Shown one piece after another: positions 24,296-36,172 of a DNA stretch of 64,000 bases (positions are counted from its first letter, which is position 1; every line of letters starts with the position of its first letter). The stretch comes from Chrysopilus asiliformis (lineage: Eukaryota; Arthropoda; Insecta; Diptera; Rhagionidae), in the NCBI GenBank assembly GCA_964034945.1, contig OZ035961.1, positions 76,076,188-76,140,187 of the forward strand, read 5' to 3'. The notes under the pieces are model-generated. The model worked only from the letters and a program-made list of their open reading frames with translations, was not told the DNA's origin and made no database searches. The position numbers were made by a program, and so were the translations under genes.

Positions 24296-24360
24296 TAGGC
24301 TTTTTTTCGATCTAATATAAATTTGAGCTTATTAATTTCTTAGCCTACTTTGCAATTTAT

Positions 24361-24680
24361 TAGCGGTATTCACAAAAGTGTTTTTATACTCTATTTGATA
24401 TATAATATAGAAGTATATTAGATTTAGTATATCGTTTGTAACGCTTCGAACCAATCGTCGAACACAAAAATTAACTACACCAGGGTGTTAGGGATGACAA
24501 AAGATTTTGATTTCCGTCAGTCTGCCTGTCCATGAACATCATAACTTTCAAAGGGATTGAGCTAGAGACTTGACATTTTGTACAGTTGAGTTTCTCGTAA
24601 AATGGCTAGACTAAATTCTTGAACGAGCAAGATTGGACCATTCTTAACCCTTTCCCCCTTCAGAAGTCGAAATTTTTACA
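24361..24680 (+). repeat. Family-2 dispersed repeat (relative of family 1)
   Basis: Shares the layout of family 1 (GTTTGTAACGC, a microsatellite-like CTGCCTGTCC, GGATTGAGCTAGAGACTTGA, TTTCTCGTAAAATG) but with different sequence. An inverted copy is at 29420-29830. Related copies are at 40690-41000, 42083-42480 and 60480-60860. Confidence 0.75.
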
Positions 24681-24805
24681 TGAATATAATACTTTATTGT
24701 TGATGTTAAGTGAGAGTTTTTTCTATTGATGATTTTTATTATTATGTTTTTCGCAGGCTTCTCGGTTAGTGGATTGGAGTGAAAAAAAAATTATGTTTAA
24801 CTCTT

Positions 24806-24851
24806 CATTCCCAACGTTTCGGTTTTATTTTAAACCATCTTCAGGGGAATG
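24806..24851 (-). ncRNA. Hammerhead-ribozyme-like motif of Penelope type
   Basis: On the minus strand the order is CATTCCC, CTGAAGA (core CUGANGA), a stem GGTTT...AAACC, GAAAC (core GAAA), GTT and GGGAATG. The outer 7 bases pair perfectly as stem I, and GUU is an acceptable NUH cleavage triplet. Stem III is almost absent, as in the minimal hammerheads known from Penelope-like retroelements, which work as dimers. One extra U lies between the core and stem II. Activity is not shown. Confidence 0.5.
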
Positions 24852-25234
24852 TTTACTATTTTATAAATTTTTGACTAGTCAAAACTTACATGAATCATTA
24901 TAACAAACGTTTAACAATAGAAATGCTACATATTTATACTGAAGGCACATACAACATCAAACTTGGTACAGGCGAAATTGCTGCATAGTGTGCCTTACTA
25001 GACAACACACAAAAAAGAAAATACACATAAGAAAGTAAAAAATACTACGTATAAGAAAGTAAAAATTGTATGGGATGTATCTGTTAAAGTTGATAGAAAG
25101 CTACGATTTTCGTAATACTCGTCCACAAATAATTTCAAGTGGCTAGCTCGACGCATTCTCAAGTTATTTAAGATACGTACAATGGACAGACCGACATACA
25201 GATACTCGGACATCATCATAAAACTGCCTGAAAC

Positions 25235-27250
25235 CAGTGATGCTATGTACCTTTAGTGACATTCCCCTTTCCAAATGACGAAATTCCCCTTTTTCCCCGT
25301 TTTCAATGACGAAATTCCCCTCGTTTTTCCCCTATAAAAACAACGAATTTTAAATAAAGAATTCATTTATTAAAACCAAAAATTATTGTCATCTGGACTC
25401 ATGTTAAAGTCGTTTAAGAGAAAAAAGCACAAATTAGGAAATAATTTTATATTTTGTAAAGCTTTAACTCGTTAATTGTATTCCCGATAACAACTTCACG
25501 GGTCACCAACCAAACGTCAAATAAGATATGAAAAGAAGCCGGGATTCACAATTGCATAATAATCAAAGCAAGTCACAAATGCATAAATCAAGGTAGTTGC
25601 TTTGCCTTTAAGCTTAAAATGATCCTGTCCTCCTTAAATTCGGTAAAAATTATTTCCATATTTTGAATCAAGTCGCGACTGGAACTCGATTTTTGTATTC
25701 CGGGCACTTTGCCACTGGTCCATGCATTCTTCTGGCGAATATTGGTCGAATTAGTACATTAAGCCAAATTTTAAAGATGACCAACATATTACTGATTTAA
25801 TTGATTTTTACATAATTTAAACAAAACATTTCTGCTGATTTGCCATTTAATTGAAAATATATTTAAGAAATCCGAAAAACGAACAAAAAATATCAGTTGT
25901 GGTCAACACAAAACTTTCTTCTACAAAATCTACGACCCTGTGCAATTTACGTTATAGCCCTGTCGTATTGTCAACCCTATACAACCTCCCAATAAATTGT
26001 TGGTTCATCCAAAAATATCAAAAACGTACAAAATTTGAGATAACTTGAGAACTGTAAAAGATATCAATTTACGGTAAATGGCAAAAATGTAGAAAATGTT
26101 AACATCTTTAATTATTCTTTTAACTGATTTGTCGAAAAACCGTTAGTTTGCAAATTATTCGCAAAAATATGATTTTTTACATATTAATGAAAATATCTCA
26201 ATAACGGTAAAATATAACGGATAACGATAAAAGACAAAATTGTGCAGAATGCCATTCTCATTAATTCACTTCATACATTCAGTCAGCAAAAACCCGTTAG
26301 TTTTCGAGATAATCGCAAATAACTGTTTTTTTGGAAATAACGGTTTATCTCGATAACAGGTTGAGATATCGAGTTATAGCTAAAGACAAAAGTGTGGGAA
26401 ATTTTATTTTCTCCAAGTTTTGTCATACTTAAGGCCACTAAAAAACGCGTAGTTTGGGAGTAAATCGAGAAAAACGAAATTGCGATTTTTGAAAAACCGC
26501 CATTTTGGATACTTCCGGTTAACGGATTTCCACCAAAAGTTGATAGGATCGTCCCATTTCAGGACCCAACATGCCTATAAAATTTCATGGCGCTAGCTCT
26601 ATTAGTTTTTGAGAACTCTTGTACACAGACTGACAGACAGACTGACAGACAGAAAGACATTTTTTTATTATGACTCCAATCGACTCAGGAGTGATCGGGA
26701 AATGTTTTTTAGGCAAAATTAAGAGGTCGAAATTTTTCATGAATACAATACTTTATTATACTCCGTAGAAGAAAGTAATATGTGTCAATGAACTATCATG
26801 AAAACTACTTTCCATCAAAGTCTTTTAAAGTAGTTTAAAGTAATTACTTTGAATAAGATGAGAAATGGTACTTTTTAATGTGCTTTTTTCAAAGCAGTTA
26901 AAAAGTACACTGAAAAATCGGTTAAACGTACATTCCAAAGCCATTTTAAAGTGCTTTCGTTTAAAAGATTGGTGTGTACTTTACAATTGCAATACGATCG
27001 TTATAAAGTGGCAAATGCCTAAATATAGGCATTTCCTTCCCTCTTTACCTTTGCCTAAGCTTGGAATTGGATTGTAATTGTTTTTAGTTATTTGTATTTC
27101 TACTTTTCCGTAATTTTTTAAAAGTATTTCGGATTTAGTTAAAAGGCGAAGATTTTCCCCTCGTTTTGAAGCGTTTTCCCCTTTTCCCCTATTAACAATT
27201 TTTATAGTCAAATCGCAAAAAGGGGAATTCCCCTCGATATAGCATCACTG
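25235..27250. mobile_element. hAT element with perfect 8-bp target duplication
   Basis: The ends CAGTGATGCTAT and the complement at 27250 are bracketed by CCTGAAAC at 25227-25234 and 27251-27258. Both ends carry TTCCCCT-rich subterminal repeats. The 2-kb interior shows no intact transposase and contains other repeats, including an inverted copy of a TGTC/GACAG-bearing repeat at 26500-26780. Confidence 0.9.
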
Positions 27251-27359
27251 CCTGAAACTGATTTTTTCCTGATCAGAATGTTTCTATGTATCTATCGCCA
27301 TTCTCGAGTCAGTCTCCGTTATACTTTCCTTCTATAGCTACGCAGAGGAAATATAAGCG

Positions 27360-27479
27360 GCGTTCCCGATCCTACTGCGCAATACTGGACAGTACTGTGG
27401 AGTACTGCGCAGTACTAATTAATAAGTGTGTTCCCAATGAAAATTACTGCCCAGTACTGTCCAGTAGGAACGGGAACGC
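27360..27479. repeat. Inverted-repeat element rich in AGTACTG
   Basis: The left GCGTTCCCGATCCTACTG is matched by the inverted CAGTAGGAACGGGAACGC on the right. CAGTACTG and its variants repeat inside. No clear target duplication. Confidence 0.55.
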
Positions 27480-28571
27480 AGCTATAGACACGCAAATGAA
27501 AGTAAAACCTAGAAAATCAGAATTTATTTTATAAGTGATACACTAAAATGGAAAATGGATACACTAATTTCGTTCGAGTTACTTAAATATTTATGTACAA
27601 GAGTATCTGGCACAATTTAACCTAATGCTTAATGACTATAAAATGAAAATTAAACTTTCTTGCAATCCAATAAGTACCAATAAGCACCATTTTGGAAATT
27701 AACTCGCCGATTCTAGGTAACAGATGATAACAGATTGTAAAAAGAATTTGGTATTCTAGGTTTGAAGTTTTGGTGAGTTCCGACTTCAACAAGTTAAGAG
27801 ACTCACCACGATGTCTTCATGTGACAGCAACTACTCCTTAACATCAAATTTTGCTGTTAATTGACATTGGATTTTTTGAGGAGGTATCCCTTGGTCTAGA
27901 TGTTTTGATTTGTAGACTGAACAATATTTTTGAAAAAATGAACTGTTTTCGGAAAAAATTACAAACGTTTTTTTTAACTTTGGGGTAAGAGAGCTCAATT
28001 TTTTCCATTTCTTGATTTGATTTTACTTTAATAAATTTGCTAAATTTCCGGTTTCTACTTCAATTATTTCTCGATTTTCGGGTGGTTTCGAATGATGAAT
28101 TTCAATTTAAAGCACAATTTTTCATCACGCAAGGTTTAATTTTGTAGGAAAAATATCATCTCATCGTTAGTTGGATAAAGATATGTTTTAATATCTTCTT
28201 CACCTTTCACCATATACACCAAATGCTCTGTTTCCGATTTTACCAAAACCGTAATTAATTTTGTTTTTGTGTTTGAAATTATAGATTCACAGTTTTGTTT
28301 TAACATTCGGATTCAATATTTAAAATGAAAAATTTTTAGCCGCCATCTGGAAAAAGTTGTCAGATAGAATAGTTTTTAGATTCAAATTATTTATTGAGAT
28401 GCAATATTGTGCTTAATGCAACAGGAAAAAGGTTTGTTTTCTCTTCATTTTCTTTCTTATTGAGTGAAATCCCTGAATTTTTGACATTGCAATTGAGTGT
28501 TTCTGTCTTTCAATTTTCTTCAGTTTTTTTCTGTAAGTCTTACAAATAGGCGATTTTGGAATTTTTCGGAA
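27480..28571. other. Upstream region of the conserved roadblock gene
   Basis: No exon or transposon was recognised; it probably contains the promoter and 5' UTR of the gene at 28572, but no core motif could be assigned with confidence. Confidence 0.35.
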
Positions 28572-29116
28572 ATGGTAAGAAATGCCCCTTTGAATTGTTT
28601 TAATGTTAAAAAATAATTTTTCTCCAGTCCCAAGAAGTAGAGGAAACATTGAAACGCATCCAATCGCACAAAGGCGTAGTTGGAACAATTGTCGTAAATA
28701 ATGAAGGTAGGAAATTTTTGATGATATCATCCTCCAGCCGAAACCCCTTTCTATAAAATAACAATTTTAGCCTGAAATCTCCTATTCAGGCAGTAAATTG
28801 AGAAAAATGATAATTAACAAATTCAAATACTAAAATTTATGTTTGGACATTAACAATTATCGATCAAACAAAACATTGTTTCTGACCACAAAAACCCATT
28901 TTAGGAATCCCAGTGAAGAGCACCCTCGATAACACTACAACTGTACAATATGCTGGACTTATGAGCCAACTATCTGATAAAGCACGCAGTGTCGTCAGGG
29001 ATTTGGACCCGTCGAACGATTTAACATTCCTTCGAGTTCGATCTAAAAAACATGAGATTATGGTCGCTCCCGACAAGGACTTCATTCTGATTGTTATACA
29101 AAATCCAACAGATTAG
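28572..29116 (+). CDS. robl: Dynein light chain roadblock (LC7/DYNLRB)
   Basis: A light chain of cytoplasmic dynein that forms a homodimer and binds the intermediate chain tail, helping retrograde transport and mitosis. Three exons: 28572-28574 (ATG alone), 28628-28706 and 28905-29116, giving 97 residues, exactly the usual family length. The introns are 53 bases (GTAAGA...CTCCAG) and 198 bases (GTAGGA...TTTTAG). The protein begins [20 protein letters not shown] and continues with [40 protein letters not shown] and [12 protein letters not shown], almost as in fly roadblock. The start is fixed by the homologous N-terminus across the first intron. An AATAAA polyadenylation signal is at 29137-29142, 21 bases after the stop. 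Purifying selection is evident, in contrast to the two divergent minus-strand paralogues. Confidence 0.97.
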
Positions 29117-29136
29117 AGTATTCATCCTGCGGAAAT

Positions 29137-29142
29137 AATAAA
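29137..29142 (+). terminator. Polyadenylation signal AATAAA of roadblock
   Basis: Canonical hexamer 21 bases downstream of the TAG stop. Confidence 0.7.
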
Positions 29143-29419
29143 AGCGTATTAAAATTTAGCTGCACGACTAAAAATTGATTAAATGATCGAGAATAATTTT
29201 TATATTTATTTTAATTTAATTGCTTTTTGGATCTAGTGAAGAATTACACCTAAAATGGTAGTTTTTTAAATTATTTGTGAAATCAGAGTAACGACTACGT
29301 TGCAAGCACTTTGAAGATTCATTTTGCAATTTTTTTTTTACACAAAATAAAAGGCAAAAAATATGAGAAGGTTTTAGTTCAATAACCAACACTATAGTCT
29401 TATTCACAGAGGCCCTATT

Positions 29420-29830
29420 GAACGGTCCGATTTTGCCCGTTCAACAATTTAGCCTTGCTATTTACGAGAACCGCAATTGTACCCAATTTCAGGCCTCTAG
29501 CTCAATCCCTTTGAAAGTTATGATGTTCATGGACAGACAGACTGACGGAAATCAAAATCTTTTGTCATACCAAATACCCTGGAGTGGTATTCCGTAACTT
29601 GTTTCAAGCGTTTGATTCGAGTTAGAAGAAAAAGTGGTATTTGCTATCCCGGTTTCTCTCTGTCATTTATTTCAGTTAAAACAGAGACAGCGAATATTAC
29701 TTTTTCTTCTAACTCGAAACAAACGCTTGAAACAAGTTACGGAATACCACTCCAGATGTAGGTAATTCTTGTGTTCGACGATTAATTCGATCCGTTAAAA
29801 ACGGTATACTAAATCTAATATACTGCTATA
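29420..29830 (-). repeat. Family-2 repeat, inverted copy carrying a palindromic MITE
   Basis: Reverse complement of the type seen at 24361-24680, interrupted at about 29577-29755. Confidence 0.75.
29577..29755. mobile_element. Palindromic MITE
   Basis: Arms of about 55 bases, CTGGAGTGGTATTCCGTAAC on the left and its complement on the right, separated by about 65 bases. The inserted family-2 sequence (ACCCTGG/TGTAG) resumes after it. Confidence 0.75.
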
Positions 29831-29859
29831 TGATTCTCATATAGATGAGAACATCTTGC

Positions 29860-31060
29860 CAGAACATCTCTTTTAAAGAGAGCTTTATCTCTTTTTTAAT
29901 CCCAATCTTAAAAAGTGAAGGTGGTGCCCTGCCCAGAATGAGTGTCGGCCGGTTTAATCAGTTTTGGTCGACTTAATATTTCCTTCGACTAGCTAGTCGA
30001 TCAAAAATAAATTACATGAAGCCACTCCTGGCTTACGGGAGGCGTCAAAATCACTAACTAAACAATTTTAACTTAACTTCTCTCTGTGTACTGGGGTGTA
30101 TTATACCCCAGACACATTAAACCTCCAATAAAAAGTTAACGGATTGACCAATTCGGAAAAAAATTAGGATTGCTATCTTTGAATAATTTCACACTCAATT
30201 CATAAAATTCGGTCAACTCAGAGTCTAGGTTAAATCGGTCAAGTCAGACTCTAGTTATAAGGCTTCAAAAAAATTAACCGTGTACTGGGGTCTAATACAC
30301 CCCCGCCACAAAAAAATCAATAGAAAATCAAAGAATTGACTGGTTTCAAAGGTTATTATTTTGATTTTGAATTTTACACACAATTCCAAAAATTTAATGG
30401 AAATCGGTCAACTCAGACTATAATTAAATGCTTGAAAGACAATCAAAAAATGATAAAGCCAAAAGTGTCTCAAAATATTTGGAATTCGGTAGAACTTTTG
30501 AGGCCTCTGGAACTTTCGTTCTAGATGATTATTGTAAAAAGATGATTAAATGTCAATCGTTACCTAATGGTTACTGCGAATTTAGCTAAACCCAAATGAT
30601 TGAGATCCTCAAGAGTTATACTGTGAAATTTCAGCCCAACCGGTTTAGTCGTTTTTGAGTTAGACCCTGTCAAAGTGAGTAGGGTTAGGTTTAAATTTTG
30701 GTCAAGATTTTCCAATCAGGCTGGCTGAAAAATATATACGCTACAATTATTGACTAGTTAAATTTAAGATTCATCATCATCAGTATTTCCATGGAAAATC
30801 TTCAATTGCATACATTTCAGTATGCAGAATGTGTTGGAATTTTTGTACAAAGAGCGAATGTTAATATATTTGAAACATGTAGTTGTAGAGCAGATAAAAC
30901 TAAAATGAAGTCAAATTTTTTACCAAAAAAAACCTTCTTTGAAATCTAACTAACAAGCCTTACCTTATTCGCTTTGACAAGGTCAAACTTAAAAAAGCAG
31001 GTGTCCGTCTCGTAGAGACGGCCAGAAGACGTGGATTCGCCTACAATGATCGCCAATAGA
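29860..31060. repeat. Dispersed repeat region with GTGTACTGGGGT units
   Basis: Two imperfect copies (about 30060-30240 and 30240-30500) share GTACTGGGGTNTAATA, CAATARAAA and GGTCAACTCAGA motifs; a third, inverted copy lies at 49550-49750. No gene. Confidence 0.5.
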
Positions 31061-31067
31061 TATTTAA

Positions 31068-31353
31068 CCCATTCGATATTTTGATGCCATATGGCATCAT
31101 GCTAAAAAATTTGAATTGTCTTATTATTTATTTATTTTCAACACTCTATTCTCATTCAGTGCACCTTTAAGTGCATTTGTGACCCAATTTTGATTTTTTG
31201 AGTAAAAAGCTGGACTACAGTGGACGTATTTGTAAAAAATAAAATTTTTTGATTTTTTTTTTTTGTTTTAAATGAATACTAATAGCTTAAACATCATTAA
31301 TTTGTATAGAGAGAATCTTTAACTCCCATAGAAAAAAACATGTACCGAACGGG
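31068..31353. mobile_element. piggyBac-like MITE (TTAA-flanked)
   Basis: TTAA|CCCATTCGAT at the left and CCGAACGGG|TTAA at the right. Its right half matches 32696-32883. Confidence 0.65.
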
Positions 31354-31411
31354 TTAAAAATACTGGAAAAAACGACTGCGAATACTAAAAAAACATCAGA
31401 AAAAATTATTT

Positions 31412-31552
31412 AAAAACATAACAAAAGCTAAAATTGCCAATCTGGCAATCATTGAAAACCCATATGGTGATTTAAGTGAACGGCGAACAGTAGTATCAAA
31501 ATTCCAGTTTGAAGTCAAACTTTCTAATTAGATTTTTTTTAAATTTATTCCT
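31412..31552 (-). repeat. Family-1 tail fragment, inverted (copy F)
   Basis: AAAACATAACAAAAGCTAAAATTGCC through GGCGAACAGT to TTCTAATTAGA; the head is missing. Confidence 0.75.
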
Positions 31553-31683
31553 AATTTTAATATTGTCATATAGAAATTATGATAAAAAAATCAATTTTAC
31601 GCAAAAATATAACATTTCACTAACTATTCGCAGTATCGATAGAAAAAATCGCGTAAGCTGCTGCGAACGAAGTAGAATCTTAA

Positions 31684-31900
31684 CCTTTAATTGATGAGGT
31701 GGGTCCAGTGGACCCACATTGGCTTTTCTCTCGTTGCTATCCCTCATGTTTTAGCACAGTGACTCTGAAATCTTCAGTACCTTCATACAGTATGGTGTTG
31801 CATGCCGAGTTAAAAGCACGGATTTGGTATGTGATTAGAACGTAGTGAACGTGGACCCCACCTCATCATTTACGCATATTTTCACCTCATAAATTAAGGG
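31684..31900. mobile_element. piggyBac-like MITE (TTAA-flanked)
   Basis: Left CCTTTAATTGATGAGGTGGG, right complement CCCTTAATTTATGAGGTGAA; TTAA at 31680-31683 and 31901-31904. GTGGGTCCA motifs repeat inside. Confidence 0.75.
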
Positions 31901-32580
31901 TTAAACAATGACGTCTAGAAATAACTCAAGTCATGTTCATTCTCATATTCTTGAATTGTGTTAAGAGATTTTTTTTCAATACATGCTTATTTTTATTCGT
32001 TCTGCCTAAGGGGATCCATCCGTACTTTTTATTTACTCCCCTGTTGTGTTCCTTTTCGCCCCAGAGTTCTGAAATTTGACAGGGATATTGTTGAATGATA
32101 AAACTACCCTATATAAAAGTGTAACCCAACATGAAACTACAAGTTATATAAAAGTGAAATCCAACTCAAAATCTCTTCAGTGACTCAGAATCTCTTCTTC
32201 TTCTGTCTTTAAGAAACTCATAAGCGAGCATACTTCAAAGTATCACAACATTGTGATTGCTGTATGATGGTTGAAAACTTGGAAATTTCCAAAATTTGGA
32301 AAACTTTCTCATCTTACGCGATTATGTTTTCGTATAAAAATTAAAATCCGGCCATGAACAATTTTCTGTAAAAAAATTTCAATGTTATTTTACATAATTT
32401 CTTTCCCATAGGAAATTTAAAAAAAAATTACGGGAAAACGGTTCGCCGTATCAAAAAGATTATATACAAAATGCCAAGTTATAACATCTCTATATAGAAG
32501 TAAAAAATTTTTTTTTTTCAAAAAATGGTTATCCAGTCTAAAAGTCCAGTCCATAATAATATATTGAAGATAAATTTTAA

Positions 32581-32883
32581 CCCTTTCAGTCACCACGTAC
32601 ACTATAGTGTACACAGTTTTCAGAAGCCATAACTCATAACTTGAATTGTTAGAAAGTGTGTACACTATAGTGTATGTGGTGACTGAAAGGGTTAAATGCA
32701 TTTGTGACCCAATTTTGATTTTTTGAGTAAAAAGCTGGACTACAGTGGACGTAATTTTTAAAAAAAATAAAATTTTTGATTTTTTTTTTTTTTTGTTTTA
32801 AATGAATACTAATAGCTTAAACATCATTAATTTATATAGAGAGTATTTTTAACCCCCATAGAAAAAAAAATGGACTGAAAGGG
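32581..32883. mobile_element. Tandem piggyBac-like MITE unit(s)
   Basis: 32581-32691 is a palindromic element (CCCTTTCAGTCACCACGTAC arms, containing ACACTATAGTGT) with TTAA on both sides. A further segment, 32696-32883, ends GACTGAAAGGG|TTAA and copies the right half of the element at 31068-31353. Confidence 0.75.
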
Positions 32884-33165
32884 TTAAGTTGGTAGCGCCA
32901 TTTGGAGAAAAACAGTTTTAAGTGGTTTTCTCGAAACTGTTTAATACATTAGGCGAGTTTATGTATAAATCTTAAGTGGCGCTAAAAAGCCAACTAAAAC
33001 GTGTTACTTTTAGCTGCCGATTAACTTTAGCAGCGCTCAACATTCAACAAACATTGAATTTTTCTTTTATATTTTTTTTTCTGGGCTTGGCGGCCTAATT
33101 ATTTGTAAACTTTTGTCAAAAAATTAAAAACATTGTGTGTTCTTGATTTTTGTTTTTAATTTTCA

Positions 33166-33207
33166 CTCCGACGTTTCGACATCAATATCTGTGGCGTCAT
33201 CGGGGAG
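33166..33207 (-). ncRNA. Degenerate hammerhead-like motif of Penelope type
   Basis: Minus strand: CTCC, CCGATGA (core with U4 changed to C), a spacer, GAAAC, GTC and GGAG. Stem I (CTCC/GGAG) and the classical GUC site remain. Flanking codons (PDDATDIDVETSE then stop) fit the C-terminal end of a Penelope-like ORF. Confidence 0.45.
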
Positions 33208-33539
33208 TTGGTTCATATAACTACAATCAAAAAATACGTTATAATTCTTATGTCTGCCCTTTGAAACAAATTTTTAGACTTACATGAATATGTTTGAAAA
33301 CGGTGATAAATGTCTGGATACATTAAAAACAGGTAACACAAGAACTTGTTACATTAAAATAATAAATAAATAAATTACAACTCGAAAAAAAGGAACAACA
33401 CAAATTATTCTAAATGTCATATTGATCAGCTGTGCTTCGTCTTATCAAAAATGATAGCGGTAACGTTGCGTCAGCTGATTTTGAAAAAATGCGATAATAT
33501 GCAATGGGCGCGCGTTTTTTCATAAAGACGTGTGAGATT

Positions 33540-33669
33540 CACCCCGATTGCGAGTGTCGTATCGTTTTCGACAAGAGTCTTTTCACGTGTTGTTGTTAGT
33601 GTTTTTCTACCAACAACAACACGTAAAACGACTCTTGTCGAAAACGACACGACACTCGCAATCGGAGTG
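33540..33669. mobile_element. Foldback element with TGTTGTTGTTAG core
   Basis: Arms begin CACCCCGATTGCGAGTGTCG and its near-complement, flanked by ATT on both sides (33537-33539 and 33670-33672). The centre is TGTTGTTGTTAGTGTTTTTC followed by inverted CAACAACAACA. Confidence 0.8.
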
Positions 33670-33679
33670 ATTTACTTAA

Positions 33680-35384
33680 TAACTATTCCAATTTTTTAAT
33701 CAGACTTTCAACTAATTAAATCAAGTGGAAACATGCACCGATGACTTACACAACAGAATAGCAAAAAAAAACACATCTCGGCCGTTTCGGCTTACTACAT
33801 ATATTTTGAGGGCGCTTTTATACGTCCTATGCGTATTTACTATTGTTTATGTTGAACGTATACATATATATGTCCCACCCGATTGACAGGTTAAAAGCGT
33901 AAATTGTGTATTTTCAAATTACTGTCTATTGGCCGGCAAGTAGATGAAAATATAGTAGGCCAGTCATCTACACGTATTCGGCACTTGCCAGACAGCAATA
34001 TGACATTCGATTCAAAAGCTAACTCGAAAAATTCCTTTATTCAGTACCAAATAAACAGCCGTAATTTTTTTTACAGCAAGTGCCAAAGTCACACACAGTT
34101 GGTGAGCTGAATGTTTACACTAGTTGATGAGAGTGTATTTGTTTTTACTGTCTGAGCAACTTGACCAACTTCCAACTTCGCGGCAAGTAAACGCCTAATC
34201 GCGTGTACCGACGAGCTACTTGCAGGCCAGAAGCTAGTCGTGGAAACGGACCTTTAACTTCACACAGGACACAAATTTTAAATGGATTGAGGTTTGCTTA
34301 CAACAGACACAGTTGTGGCATTTGCGATAAAAATGATTGCCAATTTTTAAATCTTCCTGAGTTACGGCTAAGGAAGCATTGACATAAACTCGCCTGTTGA
34401 GTACCAAGCTGATTTAGATGATTTAGATAACGCATCAAAAGGCCCTATCTCAATTTTTTCCTTATGTATTTGGTGTTTAAAAAAAACTTTTTTAAGCTGT
34501 TCAGTTTTTTTCATTTACAGCTAGAGTAGAGCACGCGTAAATACCGAATGATTTCTGTCGCAATTTACTTGCATTTATCCATGCATTGCATTTAAGCATG
34601 TAAAATTTCATGTAATTTTTACATCTTTGAACTCGAAAATGGATGCATTTATTAATTCAAAGCAAATGTATGTGTTGTATTTAAGCGCACTCTACTGTAT
34701 TAGGAAATTAGGAAAAAATCAAAGCCACATAATATTTTTACCGTTATCTTTATAATGATTAGTGGTCAAAAAGTCATATAAGTTAGGATTTTATTTTATG
34801 TTCAAGGATTAAAAAAAACTCATATTACTGAGTTTTTATCTAAGTTTTGGCTTTCATTAATATTAATATGGAGTAATCCTTGAGGCGCCCATTTTATCCC
34901 GCATTCCTCTAATTCAAAGGATTTTAAATTAAAATAAAACATCAAATTTACAATAAAAAATTTTAATGTCCTGTTATTATTATTATTATTTCATTTTCTG
35001 TTTATAACACAATGACTAGTGATTTTGATTAATTTTTTGCTTATTTTTTCTTCAAATATTATTGATGCTTTCAAAAAACAAATTGGTATTATTTATTATT
35101 TTTTATTATATTTTATTTTTAATTACAGCATTTTTATGTTTATCATTATTATTATTTTTAATTATTTATTTCATATATATTCATTATAATCATTTTTTTT
35201 AAATTTTTTAACAAAGAAAAAAAAAAAAACTTAATAACATTGTTCGTGTATGTGTAATGCAGATGTGTCTTTTTGTATCTTATGGATAATGTGTAAATGT
35301 GGCAAATTTTAATGACAATTAAGGAGATATTATTTTTAAAACTAGAGAAACTGTACGGGCAAAAATGGTAGTTTACTGACGTGA
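33680..35384. other. Gene-free stretch, very AT-rich after 34700
   Basis: No gene seen. 33929-34245 has a weak inverted pair around GGCCGGCAAGTAG/CTACTTGCAGGCC. 34974-34992 is a short (TAT)n run. Confidence 0.4.
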
Positions 35385-35834
35385 AGCGAAGGATTTGCCG
35401 GCCTGAAAATAAAAAAGAAAGAAGATTTTTGAGTAAAACTAATGTAGGTTTTTAATAAATGGATGAAATAGCAAAAATTCTTGATCGATTGCCGTTTATC
35501 AATTTTGGTGTATGAGCATAATTTTAAATGCATTAATGTGTATGATTTATGTTTGATTATAGAAAAATTGAAAACGGAATGGATTGAAATTATTAGAGGA
35601 GTACCTTACAAATAATAAGTTAGCTGGACCCTGAATCCGATTATTGTTGGCTTGAACTTTCGGGTTATTTGATGTATCTGTTGTTGTAGTACTAATCGTA
35701 GTTGATGCGGTTGTTGTCTTCCCCGAATTGTTGCTGTGTCCAGCTGGAAGTAAATTTCACCTATTCACATGCGTCCTGTGGTTAGTATTTGTAGCAGTGT
35801 TGGCGGCAGCAGCGGCCGCGGCAGCTGGATTCAC
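35385..35834 (-). CDS. Possible exon pair, unrecognised
   Basis: Minus-strand sequence with splice-like borders: an acceptor TTCTAAATTAG before NPAAAAAAANTATNTNHRTH; a second acceptor TTACTTCCAG at about 35768 with an open Ser/Thr/Asn-rich frame (GHSNNSGKTTTASTT ... QGPANLLF) to a donor GTAAGG near 35612; and an acceptor TTTTTATTTTCAG before AGKSFASRQ-stop near 35385-35414 in matching phase. It lies 12 kb downstream of the KH gene on the same strand and could be an alternative 3' end of it or chance. Low complexity makes this weak. Confidence 0.2.
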
Positions 35835-36172
35835 TAATTTAGAAAAATAAAGAGGGATTGAAAGACTGAATACAAAATAAAAAGTTTTTGGATTGAATAA
35901 AAAACAAGTTTCAAATACTGGTAAACCATAGTTTTAGAGGAAAAAAATATCGCGAGGATTTTTTGAAATTCTGATAGAAAAACACAAGGAAAACTACAAC
36001 AGCCAGGCAGTCGTCATATACCATGGCAGGAGTTTTTAGTTCTGCGATCTACTAGAAAATTAAAAGGTCATTAACGATCTACTGTATACATGGTGTACAA
36101 TAGACTTAGTGCGAAGGAGGAATAAATGAATCAAATGCAGAAACACCAAAATGAAGTCAGGAAGCAGTAATG

